A stretch of 64,000 nucleotides of DNA from Metellina segmentata (lineage: Eukaryota > Arthropoda > Arachnida > Araneae > Tetragnathidae): the NCBI GenBank assembly GCA_947359465.1, contig OX375880.1:10858120-10922119 (forward strand). The letters run 5' to 3'. Both the position numbers and the translations under genes were made by a program. The notes under the pieces are model-generated. The model made no database searches and was not told the DNA's origin. It saw only the letters and a list, made by a program, of their open reading frames with translations. Of this stretch, positions 41,341 through 54,553 are shown one piece after another. Positions within the stretch are counted from its first letter, which is position 1; every line of letters starts with the position of its first letter.

Positions 41341-42627
41341 CGAGGGTAGTCCCAGATGTACCCGACCTAACAAAGAAAACACAAAATATTTTGGGGAAAA
41401 TATCTTTATTTCTCTACATAGTCTCCTTTTAGCTCTATACATTTCCCCCAGAGATGTTCAATAGCTTCGATACCCTGTTTATAGTGAGAATCGTCGAGCT
41501 CCTCAAAATAGCCATCAACTGCAGACTCCACCTCTTCATTGTTGGCAAATCTTTTACCACCAAGCCATTTTTTCAAGTTTGGAAACAGGAAATAATCTGA
41601 AGAGGCTAAATCTGGCGAATAGGGTGCGTGAGGAAGCTATTCGAACTTTAATTCATTGATTTGGGTCATCGCGATAACGTGTGTGTGAAATGCATTGTTT
41701 TGATAAAACAAAAATTTTTTTTCGCTAAATGCGGCCATTTTTTCTTAATTTCAACACAAAATGCTTCAATAAGTTCACACAATACTCACCGTTTATTGTT
41801 TTTACTTTCTGAAGATAATCAATGAAAATTATACCACGTGCATCCCAAAAAACAGACGCCATAACCTTGCCTGCAGATGGAACTGTCTTTGCCTTCTTTG
41901 CAGCAGATTCTCCCCTTTCAATCCATTGTTTTGACTGTTCCTTCGTCTCAGGTGTGAAGTGATGGACCCATGTTTCATCCATGGTTAAGAATCGATGCAA
42001 AATCTCGGCTTTATTGCTGGGAAACTTCACCAAACACTCGATTGAAACATCCTCAAGACGCTGTTTTTGTTCCATTGTGAGTAATCGCGGCACCATATTG
42101 CGCACTACTTTCTCATGTCCAAATTTTCAGTCAATATTCGATGTATAGCACTTTTTGAAATGCCTACCTTATCTGCTAGCTCGCGCACTTTCAGTAGACG
42201 GTCATCCAATATCATTTTGTGGAATTTCTTCACCATTTCTGGTGTGGTCACCTCATTTGGACGACCACTGCCATGTTTGACTCGGCAGCTCGTACGGCCT
42301 CGATTAAACTCTGGCACCCAATATCTTACTGTTGTAAACGAAGGAGCAGTCTTCCCCAGAGTAGAAGCTAACTCCGCTTTGATACTGGTTGGACCCAGGC
42401 GTTTAGAATGAAAGTATTGTATCACATAACGGTGACCAATTTTTTTCTTGTTTACAAATCCACTAAGAGCTTTCACAATGGATGACTGCTAGACACATAC
42501 TAAATAACGTAACGTCGCTAAATTTCAAACTTAAGCTTTATAAGGTTGGCACTTTCTACCATGGTCATTCTTTAAAAAAAAAAACGCCATCTGTACGTCA
42601 GGTCAGGCACTTCTGGGACTACCCTCG
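41341..42627 (-). mobile_element. Full-length mariner element
   Basis: The ends are cgagggtagtcccaga at 41341 and its inverse at 42627, about 30-bp TIRs with a few mismatches further in. TA duplications lie at 41339-41340 and 42628-42629. The length of 1287 bp is typical for mariner. The transposase within is on the minus strand and broken. Confidence 0.92.
41406..42476 (-). pseudogene. Broken mariner transposase
   Basis: The minus-strand frame starts near 42476 (no intact ATG; GTG at that place). It carries the HTH region (RYVIQYFHSKRLGPTSIKAEL, and later VRELADKVGISKSAIHRIL). A stop plus frameshift at about 42105-42108 interrupts it after ENLDMRK. The second piece has TMDETWVHHF (first Asp) and FWDARGIIFIDYL (second Asp). 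A further one-base shift near 41725 in an A-run precedes YSPDLASSDYFLFPNL, which carries the third Asp of the D,D34D triad. It ends KCIELKGDYVEK with a stop at 41406-41408. About 350 codons overall is the normal size. Confidence 0.9.
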
Positions 42628-42629
42628 TA

Positions 42630-42900
42630 CAGAAGCTGTTAATTGCTTTCTTGTATTCCTATTTAATAGAATTTGGATTTAGTGCAGCTATGAACTTCAT
42701 CACGAAAAAAAGAAACCGACAGGAAATTAGTGCTCTTGGAGACTTACAAATGTTACTCACAAACAAAGAGCCCAACATAAATAATCTCATATAAAACCTT
42801 ATCTCATTAAAATTAATAAATAATATTTATTTTAATCATCAGGCTCACCCCTCTCAAAAAAAATTTGTTTTTGTATTTTAAAACAAAAGTTATAATTTCA
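42630..42900. other. Spacer right of the mariner
   Basis: AT-rich; no feature recognised. Confidence 0.3.
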
Positions 42901-42914
42901 ATAAATTCTACTTA

Positions 42915-43065
42915 CTAGTATTTTAGTAAATATATAGTAGTAGTATTTACTCTCTAAAATACTACTACTACTACTACTATTTATGTGTACTTACTATTTA
43001 TGTGCTACTACTACTATATATTATAGTTCTAGTAGTATTTTAGCAAATACTACTACTTTCAATAA
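42915..43065. repeat. (tac)n/(tag)n microsatellite cluster
   Basis: Runs of tactactactactacta and tagtagtagta in both orientations, separated by ttatgtg and atatatta. Opposite-strand runs could fold back on each other. Confidence 0.8.
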
Positions 43066-43205
43066 ATACTGAATTTAATAAATACTACAAAAAAAATACA
43101 AAATTTATATTTCAATAAATAAATACATTTCAAGACATGAAAGTTAAATTTGTAAATTTTCTATTATGCAGTTATGTACAGTTGTTTTACTTGGAGGTTC
43201 ATGGT

Positions 43206-43259
43206 CAGGTTTTTGCTATAACAAGGGGTCCATGGGCATACTAAGTTTGGGAACCACTG
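43206..43259 (-). repeat. hAT-like terminal fragment
   Basis: Read on the minus strand it begins cagtggttcccaaacttag + tatgcccatgga, a form typical of hAT element ends. No partner end or target duplication was found. Confidence 0.45.
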
Positions 43260-45169
43260 GTTTAAAAGAAGGAAGGTTCAGAAGAAAAAGTTTTTTAAAT
43301 TTACTATGACAATTTACAAATGACAAATTATTTATTCTATTTCAACTTTCTTTGATTTATTTAGATACATTTTTACAGAGGACACATGCTATTATTTTTT
43401 TTCCGTTTTCTGAATTTGTTAAAACAAAAGTTTCTTTTGAACCTCTTGTAAATCATTTATAATTCTAAAAAAGATTAGATATGTGTGCAAAAGTATATGC
43501 TTCTGAAATACATGAAAATTGAATGAGTAAATCAAGGAGAGGGTAGGCGAAGATGATATTTGTTTTCGCTAGTGAATAGAATAAGAACATGGCTCCATTC
43601 TGATTTTTTACACTGATAATTTTTTTTATATTCTGTAAGACAATTTTACTTTTTTGTTATATCTGCATGCACTGTTGCTTTAGAATCCAAGGATGAATTA
43701 TGGGTAGTAACGAAGGGAGTATTTAAGAGATCTCTAAATTTACTCTCTAGCTTATCCCTTTTATACTCTGAATAGAAATAATACTCTGGTTAGAAATATA
43801 TCGCTCTTTTGTTTTAGCAACTTTATTTTACATACTCATAATTTGGAAACAGCTCGGTTAAATGACTTGAAATATGGCATTCAAGGTTAAAGTTTCATGT
43901 AAATTCTAAATTTTACTCAAAAATTGAGTGTTTATATGCAATTTATTATGAAGACAATCTCTTGACAAATGTGACATATATGAATTGATAAAAATCACGG
44001 AAAACAATATTATCTTTGGCAAAAGAAAATAGTTAACCTTAGATTTGAGTGTTATAAACACAAATCAATTTGGAGATCAAAATAAGTATGTCAATTATTT
44101 ATTTAATAATTAAAATTCAATAATTTTTATGTTCTATAATAAGCAAATAAAGTATTCTAATGCATATCTAAAAATATCGATAGATATTGTAATCCACAAA
44201 AACCTGTTATAAAAGCAAGGGGCTTCTAAGTTACATGCATTAGTTTTTTGAGGGGGGAAAGTATCTTAAGGGAAAGAAGTTACGGGATTAATACAAAAAA
44301 TAATTCATCGGCTGAACAAAATAGTTTTTAAAAAAATTTTTAATTGAAAGTTTACTGAGTGGTATTGCTTTTGATTAAATATAAAAATTTTTCGTGGATA
44401 TTTCAGTTATTCTGGACGAAAAGATATTTTGGGGTTCGAACTGGGTTCTCCACCGTAGTATAAGCCACGACGCTACTGACTCAGCCGTGTTTTAAATTCA
44501 CCAATATTGCTTCTAAAGGATTTTCAAACATAAATAAGAGCATCCCGTTGCTAAGAGGTAATTTACTTTCAGCCAATCAGATTCAGTCACAGTTTAGTAT
44601 CATTATCGCAGTTTAGAATCACAGATAGTCTTCAGTAGCAGTCACAGTTAGAACTGTTACTGTGAAATCACTGTTTGTAAAATACTGCGACGTATTTTTG
44701 ATCTGAGAAACGAAGTTTACATGTTTATGGTGGAAAAGAAACATTGTCAAGTTCATTCATTAATGAAGATTAGCTCGGAAAACTCATCTACATGGTTGAC
44801 ATTTTCAAAAAACTTAGCGGTTTGAATTTAAGTCTACAGGGAGAGTACAATCATTTTAACACCGAACAGTAAAATTGAAGCTTTGAATAATAAGCTGATA
44901 CTTTGGCACAAGCCCCCACATCAATCTATGAGACCCGTTACTAACTGAAATGACGGGCCCCTCACCCATGTCTCTTTTCCACTGTTTATGTTTGAACAGA
45001 CATTTTGAAAAACATTTTTGATCATTCCCCGTAGTTTAATCCTAAAACATTCTCCATATAGGTTTATTAAAGAGACATTTGATGTACCATATAACAAACA
45101 AGACATTTAGGTAAAAAAAAAAGTGTTGAATCAACAAAATTAAACTTAGTAGTAACATGCCCCGTTTCC
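43260..45169. other. AT-rich stretch with one tRNA-like segment
   Basis: No gene seen. At about 44436-44496 the minus strand reads acggctgagtcagtagcg...agttcgaacccc, resembling tRNA A- and B-box regions, but arms pair poorly. Probably a decayed tRNA-like or SINE head. Confidence 0.3.
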
Positions 45170-45286
45170 ATGGCAACAGCAGCACCGCCTATGGGGGCCC
45201 TTGTTTGGCAAGGAGAATTGAACAAAAACAACAGACATGTTCCCGTGGGTTTTTCAGAATTTACTAAAGAAAATCATATAGATGTA

Positions 45287-46001
45287 TCATATAAAAACAT
45301 CATTTCCCGTCATGATAAAATTGGGAGAATTTTCACAAAGGTTCGGAAAATTTCCAGATAATGAATTAAGGGGTTGGATTCGTGATCCATTTTCGTTTGA
45401 TATATTTTTAATCCAATATATCTTTAAATGAAAAAGAACAGTAAATTGTGTCGTTTCAAGCGACAACGTATTGAGCAATCAATTTAAGTCTCCGACTTTC
45501 CAAAAATTTTGATTTTTGATTGGAAACGAATATGCCGATTTGAAGAAAAAGGCAATTAATATTTTGATTCAGTTTGCATCGACTTACTTATGTCAAACCA
45601 GTTTTTCGAAATTAGCTGTTATTAAAACAAAATATCGATCTCGCTAGGATCCAGAGGATGACTTACGGCTTGCGATTTACAATACAGATCCGAACATAGA
45701 AGCAATCTTGAGCTCTTTTCAAGCGCATGCCTCACATTGAATTCTTATGTAAAGTTTTTTAAAAGTATTTTTCATTGAAAAATTATTTATACCCATAAGA
45801 ACTATAACTAAAACCACATTGCTTCATGAAATTATAAATTTTATTCAGACCTAAAAAAAAATCCAGAAAAATAAGCGAAAATTCCAAAAAGAATTCAGTT
45901 TTAACTATGCTGACGATTAAAAATACGTCTATCAAGGGTAGCGACAAAATAGTACACAAAATGGAGGGAGGGCGGAAATAAAAATAGTTTGCTCACCACT
46001 G
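45287..46001 (+). pseudogene. hAT transposase C-terminal fragment (FAM200/ZBED5-like)
   Basis: At about 45580-45740 the plus strand reads YLCQTSFSKLAVIKTKYRSR, one stop (TAG at about 45648), then DPEDDLRLAIYNTDPNIEAI and a final QAHASH stop. This is the hATC end of the FAM200/ZBED5 branch. An earlier piece near 45340-45400 (KFPDNELRGWIRDPF) fits the same protein. The element end gtttgctcaccactg lies at 45987-46001 (inverse cagtggtgagcaaac, a hAT TIR). The left end is not found. Confidence 0.65.
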
Positions 46002-47286
46002 ATTACAATAGATGAATTATTTGTTGAGCTATCAAAGTTTGATCGAAGCATCATGTTGGAAAAACACAGTTCCTCATAAATTGATATTTAAAGTTTTGGA
46101 AACTAGTTTGTACATGGTGAACATAACTAATGATAAATCCTTGTAACTAGAAATTTTTTTGAATACTATAAGATCTTGGTATCGTTTGAAAAGGAAGGAG
46201 CTGGGAAAATATTTTTATGCAACAGAAAAATATCGATATTCAGGCGGCCGATTTTCGTGACTTGTAGTGTATACATACACTTAAACTAGTTAGAAAAAAA
46301 TGGCTAACTGCTTAATAGTCAAGCCATTAACTTTTATTGAATTTTTAAAATAATTTCTGCTCAAATAAAATTAGTTTTCTTTAACCCTCTGAAAGACAAA
46401 AGTAAATTCTTTTAATAGAAATAATTGGAAATTTTTATTTATAGTTATGTTTATGAGTGCAGATTCATTAAATAAGAATGTGTTACTTACTTTTGTTACT
46501 ACTTTTAGTTTTTTAAGTGTTGGTGGAGACATTTTATGTCCCACATCCCACCTAGAACAGTTGTGTACGCAGAATACGAAATGAGAAAATGTTTATATGC
46601 AACGAAGGTATTATTAATAGGAAGGAAAAGAAAAATGCACCTCGATTCGATTTATCATTATTGTTCACATACACTAATTCGACCTTAAAAAGATTTCAAA
46701 ACATATTTTAAAATCAAAATTCACACAAAATTCAAAACTTTAATGGAAAATCGTAAAATCTATCTAGATATATATAAATTACTATCAAAATACCCGACCT
46801 TACTCGGTTTGAATTCGATTACTCTAGATTGAAGAGATAATCAAAATATATAATGACTTACGTTTTTTGTAGAATAAAAATTTATTTTAACACCTTTCGC
46901 CATCTTTATATTTTCTACAACTTACTTTGGACACAAATCCTACACATGCATATCCATTCATGTAATACATTTCACATACATCGCACAATTACTGTATGAC
47001 AAAGCTACAAAAAGACGAAAGGTGATACTAAGGTTACTACTATAAAAGACGATTTATAGTAAGATTTGGAATTCCATTTCTTAAGTTCTTTTCATGCGCA
47101 ACTCAATTAATTAAAATTACGATTTACGGCGAGTGCTCTCGCACTCATAGTCAACAAAACAATATTTTTTTACTTGTGGCACTCTTGCCTCCGGTATGCG
47201 ACATTGTAAAATTTTGCAATCTTCTCCTGTCATTACTACAACGAATTTTTTAATGTAGGAAAAAGTTATAGTTTGGATTTTTAAAC

Positions 47287-47430
47287 ATTATTATTCTTTC
47301 AATAACGACATTATTCTTTAAATAACGGCATTATTGTTTAAATAACGGCATTATTCTTTGAATAACGGCATTATTCTTTAAACAAGGCATTATTCTTTCA
47401 ATAACGGTATTATTCTTTCAATAATGGCAT
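47287..47430. repeat. 20-bp minisatellite
   Basis: Seven to eight imperfect units of attattctttaaataacggc, with variants (attgttt, tttgaat, ctttcaat). Confidence 0.85.
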
Positions 47431-48297
47431 AACTACACTTAAAATTTACTGAAAATTTATACTAACTTACCTAACATTTTTAAGCCTAATACTTTGTGGT
47501 GCTGTTACGTGTGATGAGAAGGAAAACACATTTATTAAAATAATAAATATTTAAAACAGGAAACAGCGAAGTAAAACAAAATAAAAGATGTCGCAAAAAA
47601 TTGTTCTAAAGATATTAATTTGTGATTCAATTTTATCTCTTGATCTCGCACAGTTGCCACAACTTACAACTAAAAGTGTATAAAATTTAGATATGTGAAA
47701 TTAATTCAGAGCGAAAGAACCAGAAAAAATATCACTGCTCGCGCGATCTTGTTCATTCTCGTTTCATTGAAAAATATCGTCTGTCCCAAATATTCGGAAA
47801 TCGTTTTCATTGCGCAAAGAATAAAAATAAGACTCGAAATAAATGAAGTATCAGAGATGAAATTCCATAAAAAAAAAATAATAATTTTTTGAAGAATAAT
47901 TACTTTTTCAGCAGTACTGGTAAAGCAATCGAACTAATCGTAATATTCAATAGACATTCCAATTTTTCCAAAACTACCAAATTATGGTTGATTTAAGTAT
48001 ACTTACTCAGGTGTTTTAGCATGAAACTCAACTAAATATAACAATAAAGAAATGTTTAATATTGCATTCACTAAACTATTAGATAATGTATAAAATAAAA
48101 TACAATTCAATCCAATATCTGGAATACAATTCATGTGATGTTTACACAAACACACAAACACAAAATCGAGCATAGAACAGAAAGGCGGACAGACAGAGTT
48201 TCACAACCAATGCCACTCACTAAATGAAGATAAGTACTCACTGTATGCAAATTTTCATGAAAATATCTCAAACCGTGTGGACGTGTATAGGGCACAA

Positions 48298-48323
48298 CAT
48301 ACAGACAGACAGACAGACAGACA
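48298..48323. repeat. (caga)n microsatellite
   Basis: acagacagacagacagacag run of about six units. Confidence 0.85.
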
Positions 48324-49169
48324 CCAAACGAGAAAAAGGCGGATTCGGCATCAGAAGGGTCCAAAACGGATAGAAAACTTGAAATGGGTCGAAAATATTG
48401 AATGTACAAACAAACACTCCATTCTTATTTATATAGATCTGATATAAAAGTGAAAAGATGAAAAATAATTTTTATCATCAACCATTTATTGTTATAATTT
48501 GCTCATAATATGAGAGTAAACACTATTTGCTCCAAATCAAAAACGAATAAATCTGCCTGCTAAAAGGAGACAAAAGTGAAAAAAAATTTACTTGTTGCTG
48601 TAATCATTAAACACTCATAATCATAATGCACTACTTAGCAAAACCTCAAATGTTAAAACATCCGACACTGCCTTTGTTCACATTTTTGCAGATGATAGGG
48701 TACAGACGGTAGAGAAGGAGCTTCCTCACACCCATAGATGTTTCAAAATTTACAATACATTTAAATTAGAAATTAAAACGTCGATTTTTTCGTAACTTCT
48801 CGGATTTAAACTTGATTTGCTTGAAGCACATCGGTAAAACTTCTCTCGCTTCTGATTCTGTCGTCTATGAGTGTTCACGATTTTTTAATAAGTGTATTAA
48901 TTATATACTTGTGAATAACTACATGCAACCGTAATATTTATGATGAAATTAAGACATGAAATCATTCATCAGTGTTGGTAGAAACATCACTGTTGTAGTG
49001 TCAACAAGAGGAAAAATAACTTATACTTTTCATATTAGCGAATTTCATATTGAATTCTTTTAGTTAAAAAGTCATCTTCCGAAAGTGTTATTTAAATTCT
49101 AACATAATTACATCAAATATGTCTTACCTTTAAACAGCAATAATGCTTTCACATCTTACTTTCATCCCT

Positions 49170-50445
49170 TTTGGTTAAAGATTTTTAGGTGCACGGTTTT
49201 TTAATTGTGATATTTTGTCCAGGGTTCCCATGGGTCACGGGAAAACCTGCAATTGTCAGGGAATTTAATTTTGTTCAAAAAAAAATCAGGAAAAGACAGA
49301 AAATCATGCATTTTTGTCAAAAACCTGGAAAATGATTGATAATGACTTCCCAGATATTTTAGAGAAAAGTAGCCAGTAAGATTCGTGCACGGTTTCGTAT
49401 CACTTTATTTTATAAATAGAATTTTTCAACTGATTTTAAAAGAAACATCTAATATTTATCAGGGAAAGAATTTTGTTTCATTCGCTGACTTAAATTCAAA
49501 ATTTTCATGCTTATGATACTCTAGCCACTGCGTGGCTAGTCCGGCGTTGCCCGTGCCCGTGGTGTTAGTTATTAATCTGGTGAAAAATTTTCCGCAGATT
49601 TCAAATCAGTTGAAATTATCAATCTATCTTTAGCGATTCCGATTTTACGAAAAGAATTAACAATCCCAGTCAAAATGTTTTTTATTTTTTGCCCTCATTC
49701 CCTTCCTCTGCGCAAAATGAAATCGGAAAAAAAAAATTTAGAATTTACCGCAATGAAAAAAACTTGACATGATTCCAAAGCCTGATGACAAGGTCACGTG
49801 GGAAGAAAAGTCATGTTTCCGGTGTTTCTTCTCCCGCCGGTAGAAACGCGTTGAAGAATAAAACTATTAAATTCATTTTAAAATGTTCTAGATTAAATTT
49901 TAAAATTCGCCGAGACCCAAAATTTCCAAAAAAAATTCGGGCCTTCCTGTGTGCCAAATGTCATTGCTATAAGTGCCATAAATCGTCAGGATTTTGCGGC
50001 CGCGAAACAAACACTTCCTTTATAATATTAGAGATTAAATCATAAATTGATTTGAGTCAAATATGTTGGATTATTTATATAAGTTATTTTAATGCAAAAC
50101 TGTGCTTTGTTTATTAATTTTTACAGTGTATAATTTTTATTATTGGCTATTGAGTACTTGATTATTTCTTGGTTTTTCACCTTTAAAATGTCGTGGATTG
50201 CTAAAGTATGTCCTGTAATCTTAAAACTAAAGTATGTCCTGCCTATCTGTTGGAAATTGGCCCTCGGGGCACATCTTTAGGTGTGTGCGGGCTTCACAAA
50301 CCCATCGTACCCTAGAGATCCAATTCTTTTCCTATGGGGTTTAGTACCCCCATGGGATCACAATCATGTCCAAGCCAACTTTTTCTACTTTTCTCCATCT
50401 CTTACTTTCAAAATTACTTGATATTGTATGTCTTGTGTTTGAAAA
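49170..50445. repeat. Dispersed repeat family, copy B
   Basis: Matches 9050-10430 in order and orientation, for example aaacctgcaattgtcaggg, gtccggcgttgcccgtgcc, gtcaggattttgcggcc and ccctcggggcacatctttag. It is clearly more diverged than the 1-12692 duplication, so it is an independent member. Confidence 0.7.
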
Positions 50446-50449
50446 ACTT

Positions 50450-50690
50450 GATCTAGTAATCATTACTTTTAGAACCCTACTAACCCTCTTTAATTTAGTC
50501 TTTACTGGTGTTCACTGTCTTCAGTAAATACTGGGTTGTGTTCCCAATGTACCCAAGGGTCTCTTTCAACTTTCAATCCATAACCTCCTATATCCTAATA
50601 TCCTCCTATCCTCCTATATATCCTCCATAATCCTAACAATCAATCCTCAATCAGCTTGGCTAAATATGATCCTTCCGCCATGTTAGTTAA
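50450..50690. repeat. Short dispersed repeat, second copy of 37184-37368
   Basis: Same blocks as 37184-37368, with a cctcctatat-type microsatellite insertion at about 50586-50630. Confidence 0.6.
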
Positions 50691-51101
50691 GATGTTAATT
50701 TTTTTTATTAAGTGGTTAAATTTGTTAATGTTTTCAACGGAACTGATCTGTTGGGCTTTCAGAGCTTTTTCGATGGTATTTTTCTTTAACGCTAGACTAC
50801 CCAAAACGTAGGAATTATGAATTTATGTTTTAATTTACAGAAGCTATTAAAATGTTTTTGTTGGAATTAATCTTGCGATAAGAGAGTGGTTCTATGGATC
50901 ATTTCGTGTGTGTCGAACCCCTTAGTCCACTTGACCAGCTTCGATTTTCTTAAAATTTGACTAATGTTTTGTCCTGCCACATGTAAGAGTTTCTGTAAAC
51001 TCTTAGTTCCCTACTTGCGATAGCTTTCTATTGCTATCAAACTTAAGTTTGTCAACTTTTCAATTTTTCAGTATCTCTGGCTAGTTATTATTTATGGGTA
51101 C
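50691..51101. other. Spacer left of the LTR-like block
   Basis: No gene recognised. Confidence 0.3.
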
Positions 51102-52009
51102 TGTGACGAAGTCTGTGGCGGAAAGAAAAAACAAGCTTTCGACGGAGAAACTGCTAAGAGGTCAAGCCAGACGCTGAAAGGTCACACCGCGTATGACCTC
51201 AGACCCCGTGAGTTAACGAGCTGGCGTTGGTTCGAGGGATTTAGTTTCGACCGAAACAGAGCGAAGGATCTTTGTCGCGATGCCGACGAGACACCCAGGC
51301 AGTAGTTCATTTCCGCTGCTTTAACATCATCACAAGAACCCGCGGATGCTTTTGTTCGGGCCGCCGTCCGCTAATGAGGCTACCGTCGAGATAGAAAATC
51401 AACGGTTTTCGAACAGCCAACAGCGAGACGACAAGTGTATCCAATAAAAGAGAGGGGGGTCAACAACCCCCTGGAACTTTCGGGAGTCGAGAGCGTTTTT
51501 GGGGTTGGAAGAGGAGAGAAGAGACCGAGGGATCAAACTGATCCGGCTGAAGTTAAAACCGTTCTCGGTTTTTTGTCCGATACCCCGTCTCTGGAGACGC
51601 GCCGAGTCGCGACAGCTGTTCGTAGACTCAGAACGGATTGCTCAAACTGGGATTCCGGATATCAGACGCTAAAATAAAGCTGCTACTGTGTTGCATTGCA
51701 CACGACCTATCGAACTGATTGCCCAAACTGGGAATTTGTCTATTAGACTGGAGAAAAGCTCGACCCTGAGCTGCCGTTTGCTGACTTCGTACACGCGTGC
51801 GAGAACTTTTGGAGAAGCTCACCCGAGCTAGAAAACATTTACTCACCCGAGTAAGGTCTGGAGAAGGGCTCACCCGCGTCGGATAATCTACATCGGAGTT
51901 CTGCGGAAAAGGACAATTTACAGTCTGTAAAACGCCACCTACCAAATTCCTTCAAGGTTATTCCTTGAATTGTAAATAAAAAACACCTTATTCAAGACCA
52001 CTGCTAACA
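51102..52009. repeat. GC-rich LTR-like block, complete copy
   Basis: Runs from TGTGACG at 51102 to ...CTAACA at 52009, the TG...CA form of many LTRs. It contains a TATA-like ccaataaaag near 51440 and an aataaa near 51672. I see no matching 5-bp target duplication: ggtac precedes it and ttttt follows. No primer-binding site or internal gag-pol region is visible on either side. The LTR reading is therefore inference from composition, termini and signal order. Confidence 0.35.
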
Positions 52010-53083
52010 TTTTTACGTAGTGAATGAATCTTCCATCCCTAAGACGTCACGATACTGATTACATTATTCTATGTACTTTGAATGTTTTTACTGTGAATTT
52101 ATGGCTTCTCTCCATCTTTAAATCTTTCAAAAAACAAACATAAATAACGTACCTTTAAGACACTGTTCACATGAGGCGTTTTCAAACACGCATTTTCGAG
52201 GTCAGCTTTCCATAATCATTAAAATATATTTATTTTATTCCTCTAATTCAAGTTTCTATCTTTGCGATCGTTAAAGACAGAGTGAAAATTTTAACAGATT
52301 TTCCCCTTACCCCACCCCATCCGGGCGCCCATTCGAATAAATCGAAGTTCAAATTATCGAGAAAAAAAAAGACTATTCATTTTCTATTACAGGAAGGGAA
52401 GAGTGGAACTTTGAAAAACTTCGACTTAAGCAGAAATTCGTGTTCACAAGATTCGAGTTATTGGGAGTTTACTGTACTTATGCAAAGCAAAATATGCAGA
52501 CTAGCATCGAGTGATATTCAAACTTGAAAATCTCTCTACATTAATATCTAACTATGATATAAAATTATTACAGGAAATGTGTTAAGAGAAAAATATTTAA
52601 ATACACAAAGTAGGATGTAATTTTGTTTTATTTAACAAATTTTATGGCATATCTCTCATTTTCATTGAAAGATTTCCCAAACTTCTTGACGTCTCTTTTT
52701 GCGAAAGAAATCCGTCTCTTTTTGCAGCGTATAGTTTTGATCAAATCAGCTGAAGAGCAATGGTTGGCCAACCAAGAATTTACAAATTTTTCCGACTGAA
52801 AGTGTTCTATAGAAAGGTCCATTTGCATGACTAAACATTAGATTGTAGACGTTTGAAATCAATGAAGATCATCTCAAATCTGTTACTTATGTGTTGTAAA
52901 TTAAACTAAACCCGCGCTCACTCTCGGCCGTGGAATATGGTAATCTTTCAATTGTTCTTTAAAGAGACTTTAATTTTTCTGGAACATCTTAGGCGTTTTC
53001 ATTGAAACCCTGAATAGTTCACATTTCATTTATACCAAAAACTCGACAGATCCTTTTTACCTCCTTTTCTCCCATCTACTGTA

Positions 53084-53249
53084 CTTTGGAGAGTGGGGTG
53101 CCAGCTCAGGTGTTGCTTCGTCATCTGACCGTGGTTAAAATTACGAGGTGTTGTCCTCGGATCTTTCCCTTAAGGGATTGATCCCGGATCGTCGTCAATA
53201 GCCCATTGTGTTGCTCTAGTATGACGTTAATTAAAAATTACCATTACCC
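53084..53249 (+). repeat. SINE, 5'-truncated (duplicate of 1754-1920)
   Basis: Copy-2 counterpart. It differs at a few bases, for example ctgaccgtgg for ctgactgtgg and a restored tta in the ctttcccttaaggg palindrome. Confidence 0.75.
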
Positions 53250-53284
53250 ATATACTGTATTTATATTTTCTGGATCTAGCTTGG

Positions 53285-53613
53285 TAATGGTAATTTTAGT
53301 TAACGTCGTACTAGAGCAACACAACGGGCTATTGACGACGGTCCGCGATCAGTCCTTTAAGGGAAAGATCCGAGGACAACACCTCGTAATTTTGAACCAC
53401 AGTCAGATGACTAAGCAACACCTGACCTGGCACCCCACTCTACAAACTTCCACGCCAACCCAACGTGAGGACTTTCGGCAACGACAGATTTAAGTTGCAG
53501 CCGCCGCCTCTACACCATACGCTTACAAACATCCATGCCCGGACCCGGATTCGAACCAGGAACCTTCCGATCTAGAGGCTAACACCTTAACCACTATACC
53601 GGTGTCGGTGGGG
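53285..53613 (-). repeat. SINE, full length (duplicate of 1956-2284)
   Basis: Same head, body and imperfect 13-bp target duplication as in copy 1. Confidence 0.8.
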
Positions 53614-54553
53614 CGGATCAAGCTTGGAGATATCATTCAAAAGTTGACAATTTTCTTCATTAACACCAGAACAAAGTCTAGATTTTATGTTATCGATACT
53701 ACTTTGAATGAATTGCTTTTGATTAATTGTTACAATTTTGGAATTATGTACCCAGGTGATATCTTGAAGTATAAACTTTTCTTTTGCTTCTACAGCTATC
53801 TGCTTTTTTTCTCCTGGGGTGTCTTTAAAAGTATCGATGACCCTCATTGTTCTTTATATTAGTTGTTCAGCCCGTGGAAGGGTTGTCTTCCTAAACTGGA
53901 GTTCCGTAGAATCATAGATAATTCTTGCAGAATATCAAACATGAGGCCCAAATCCAAGACAAATTCTGGACTTCCAAAATTTTTTAACCCAGTAAATATT
54001 GGTATGAAATTCAAATCTTCACTCTCTTCGTGGTTTCAAAATGGTAAAAAAGCGCTTTATATGACCTCCAAACAGCTTTTATTGTTTTAAAACTGCTTGC
54101 AATCCAACGTATACATCGAACTCCGCCATTTTGACGAACTGTAAGCCCAATTCACGATGAACGTTCTCAAATGCTTGACTGTTTTTTGGCGATCGACTAT
54201 ATACACAATACAGTTTATCCATGAACGATTTAAAATGGTTTTATCCATGAACATCTTTAATGGCAACATTTACAAACAGTTTTATCCTGTGATTAAAGCA
54301 GTGCCACGTAAAGAGTTTCTGATATTTTTGCCTTAGTCAAATTACTACTCCAGAATGCTTTTCTGTCATCACACTTGCACCATCGGTGGTAATAGCAATC
54401 TAATTTGCCTCAAATGTTCCTCATTAAATCCGTGAATTTTTTAAATATTTAAAAGCGCGTTTTCAGTGTGTTCAGAGTCTTGCGTTTCTAATTCGCATAA
54501 ATGGAGGAAAATATATTCTGCATTTTCGTCATCTATATATGCCTTTAAATGCA
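53614..54553 (-). pseudogene. hAT transposase C-terminal half (duplicate of 2285-3224)
   Basis: Same minus-strand blocks (TTDGASVMTEKHSGVV, LDLGLMFDILQELS) and the same breaks as copy 1, so the decay preceded the duplication. Confidence 0.6.

Larger units (their letters stand above)
46002..49169. other. AT-rich stretch, no gene seen
   Basis: Apart from the two simple repeats listed, no coding region, RNA gene or recognisable element. A minus-strand frame at 48131-48409 is driven by simple (gtct)n-like sequence. Confidence 0.4.

Noticed and set aside
44436..44500. Functional tRNA gene on the minus strand
   Set aside because: Box-like motifs are present, but acceptor and anticodon stems do not pair well.
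48131..48409. Cys-rich secreted protein (minus strand)
   Set aside because: Driven by (caga)n-type simple sequence and short tandem motifs; no signal peptide.
49785..50045. Small basic protein at 49785 (plus strand)
   Set aside because: Lies within a dispersed repeat; the corresponding frames in the copies at 9050 and 18235 are not conserved.
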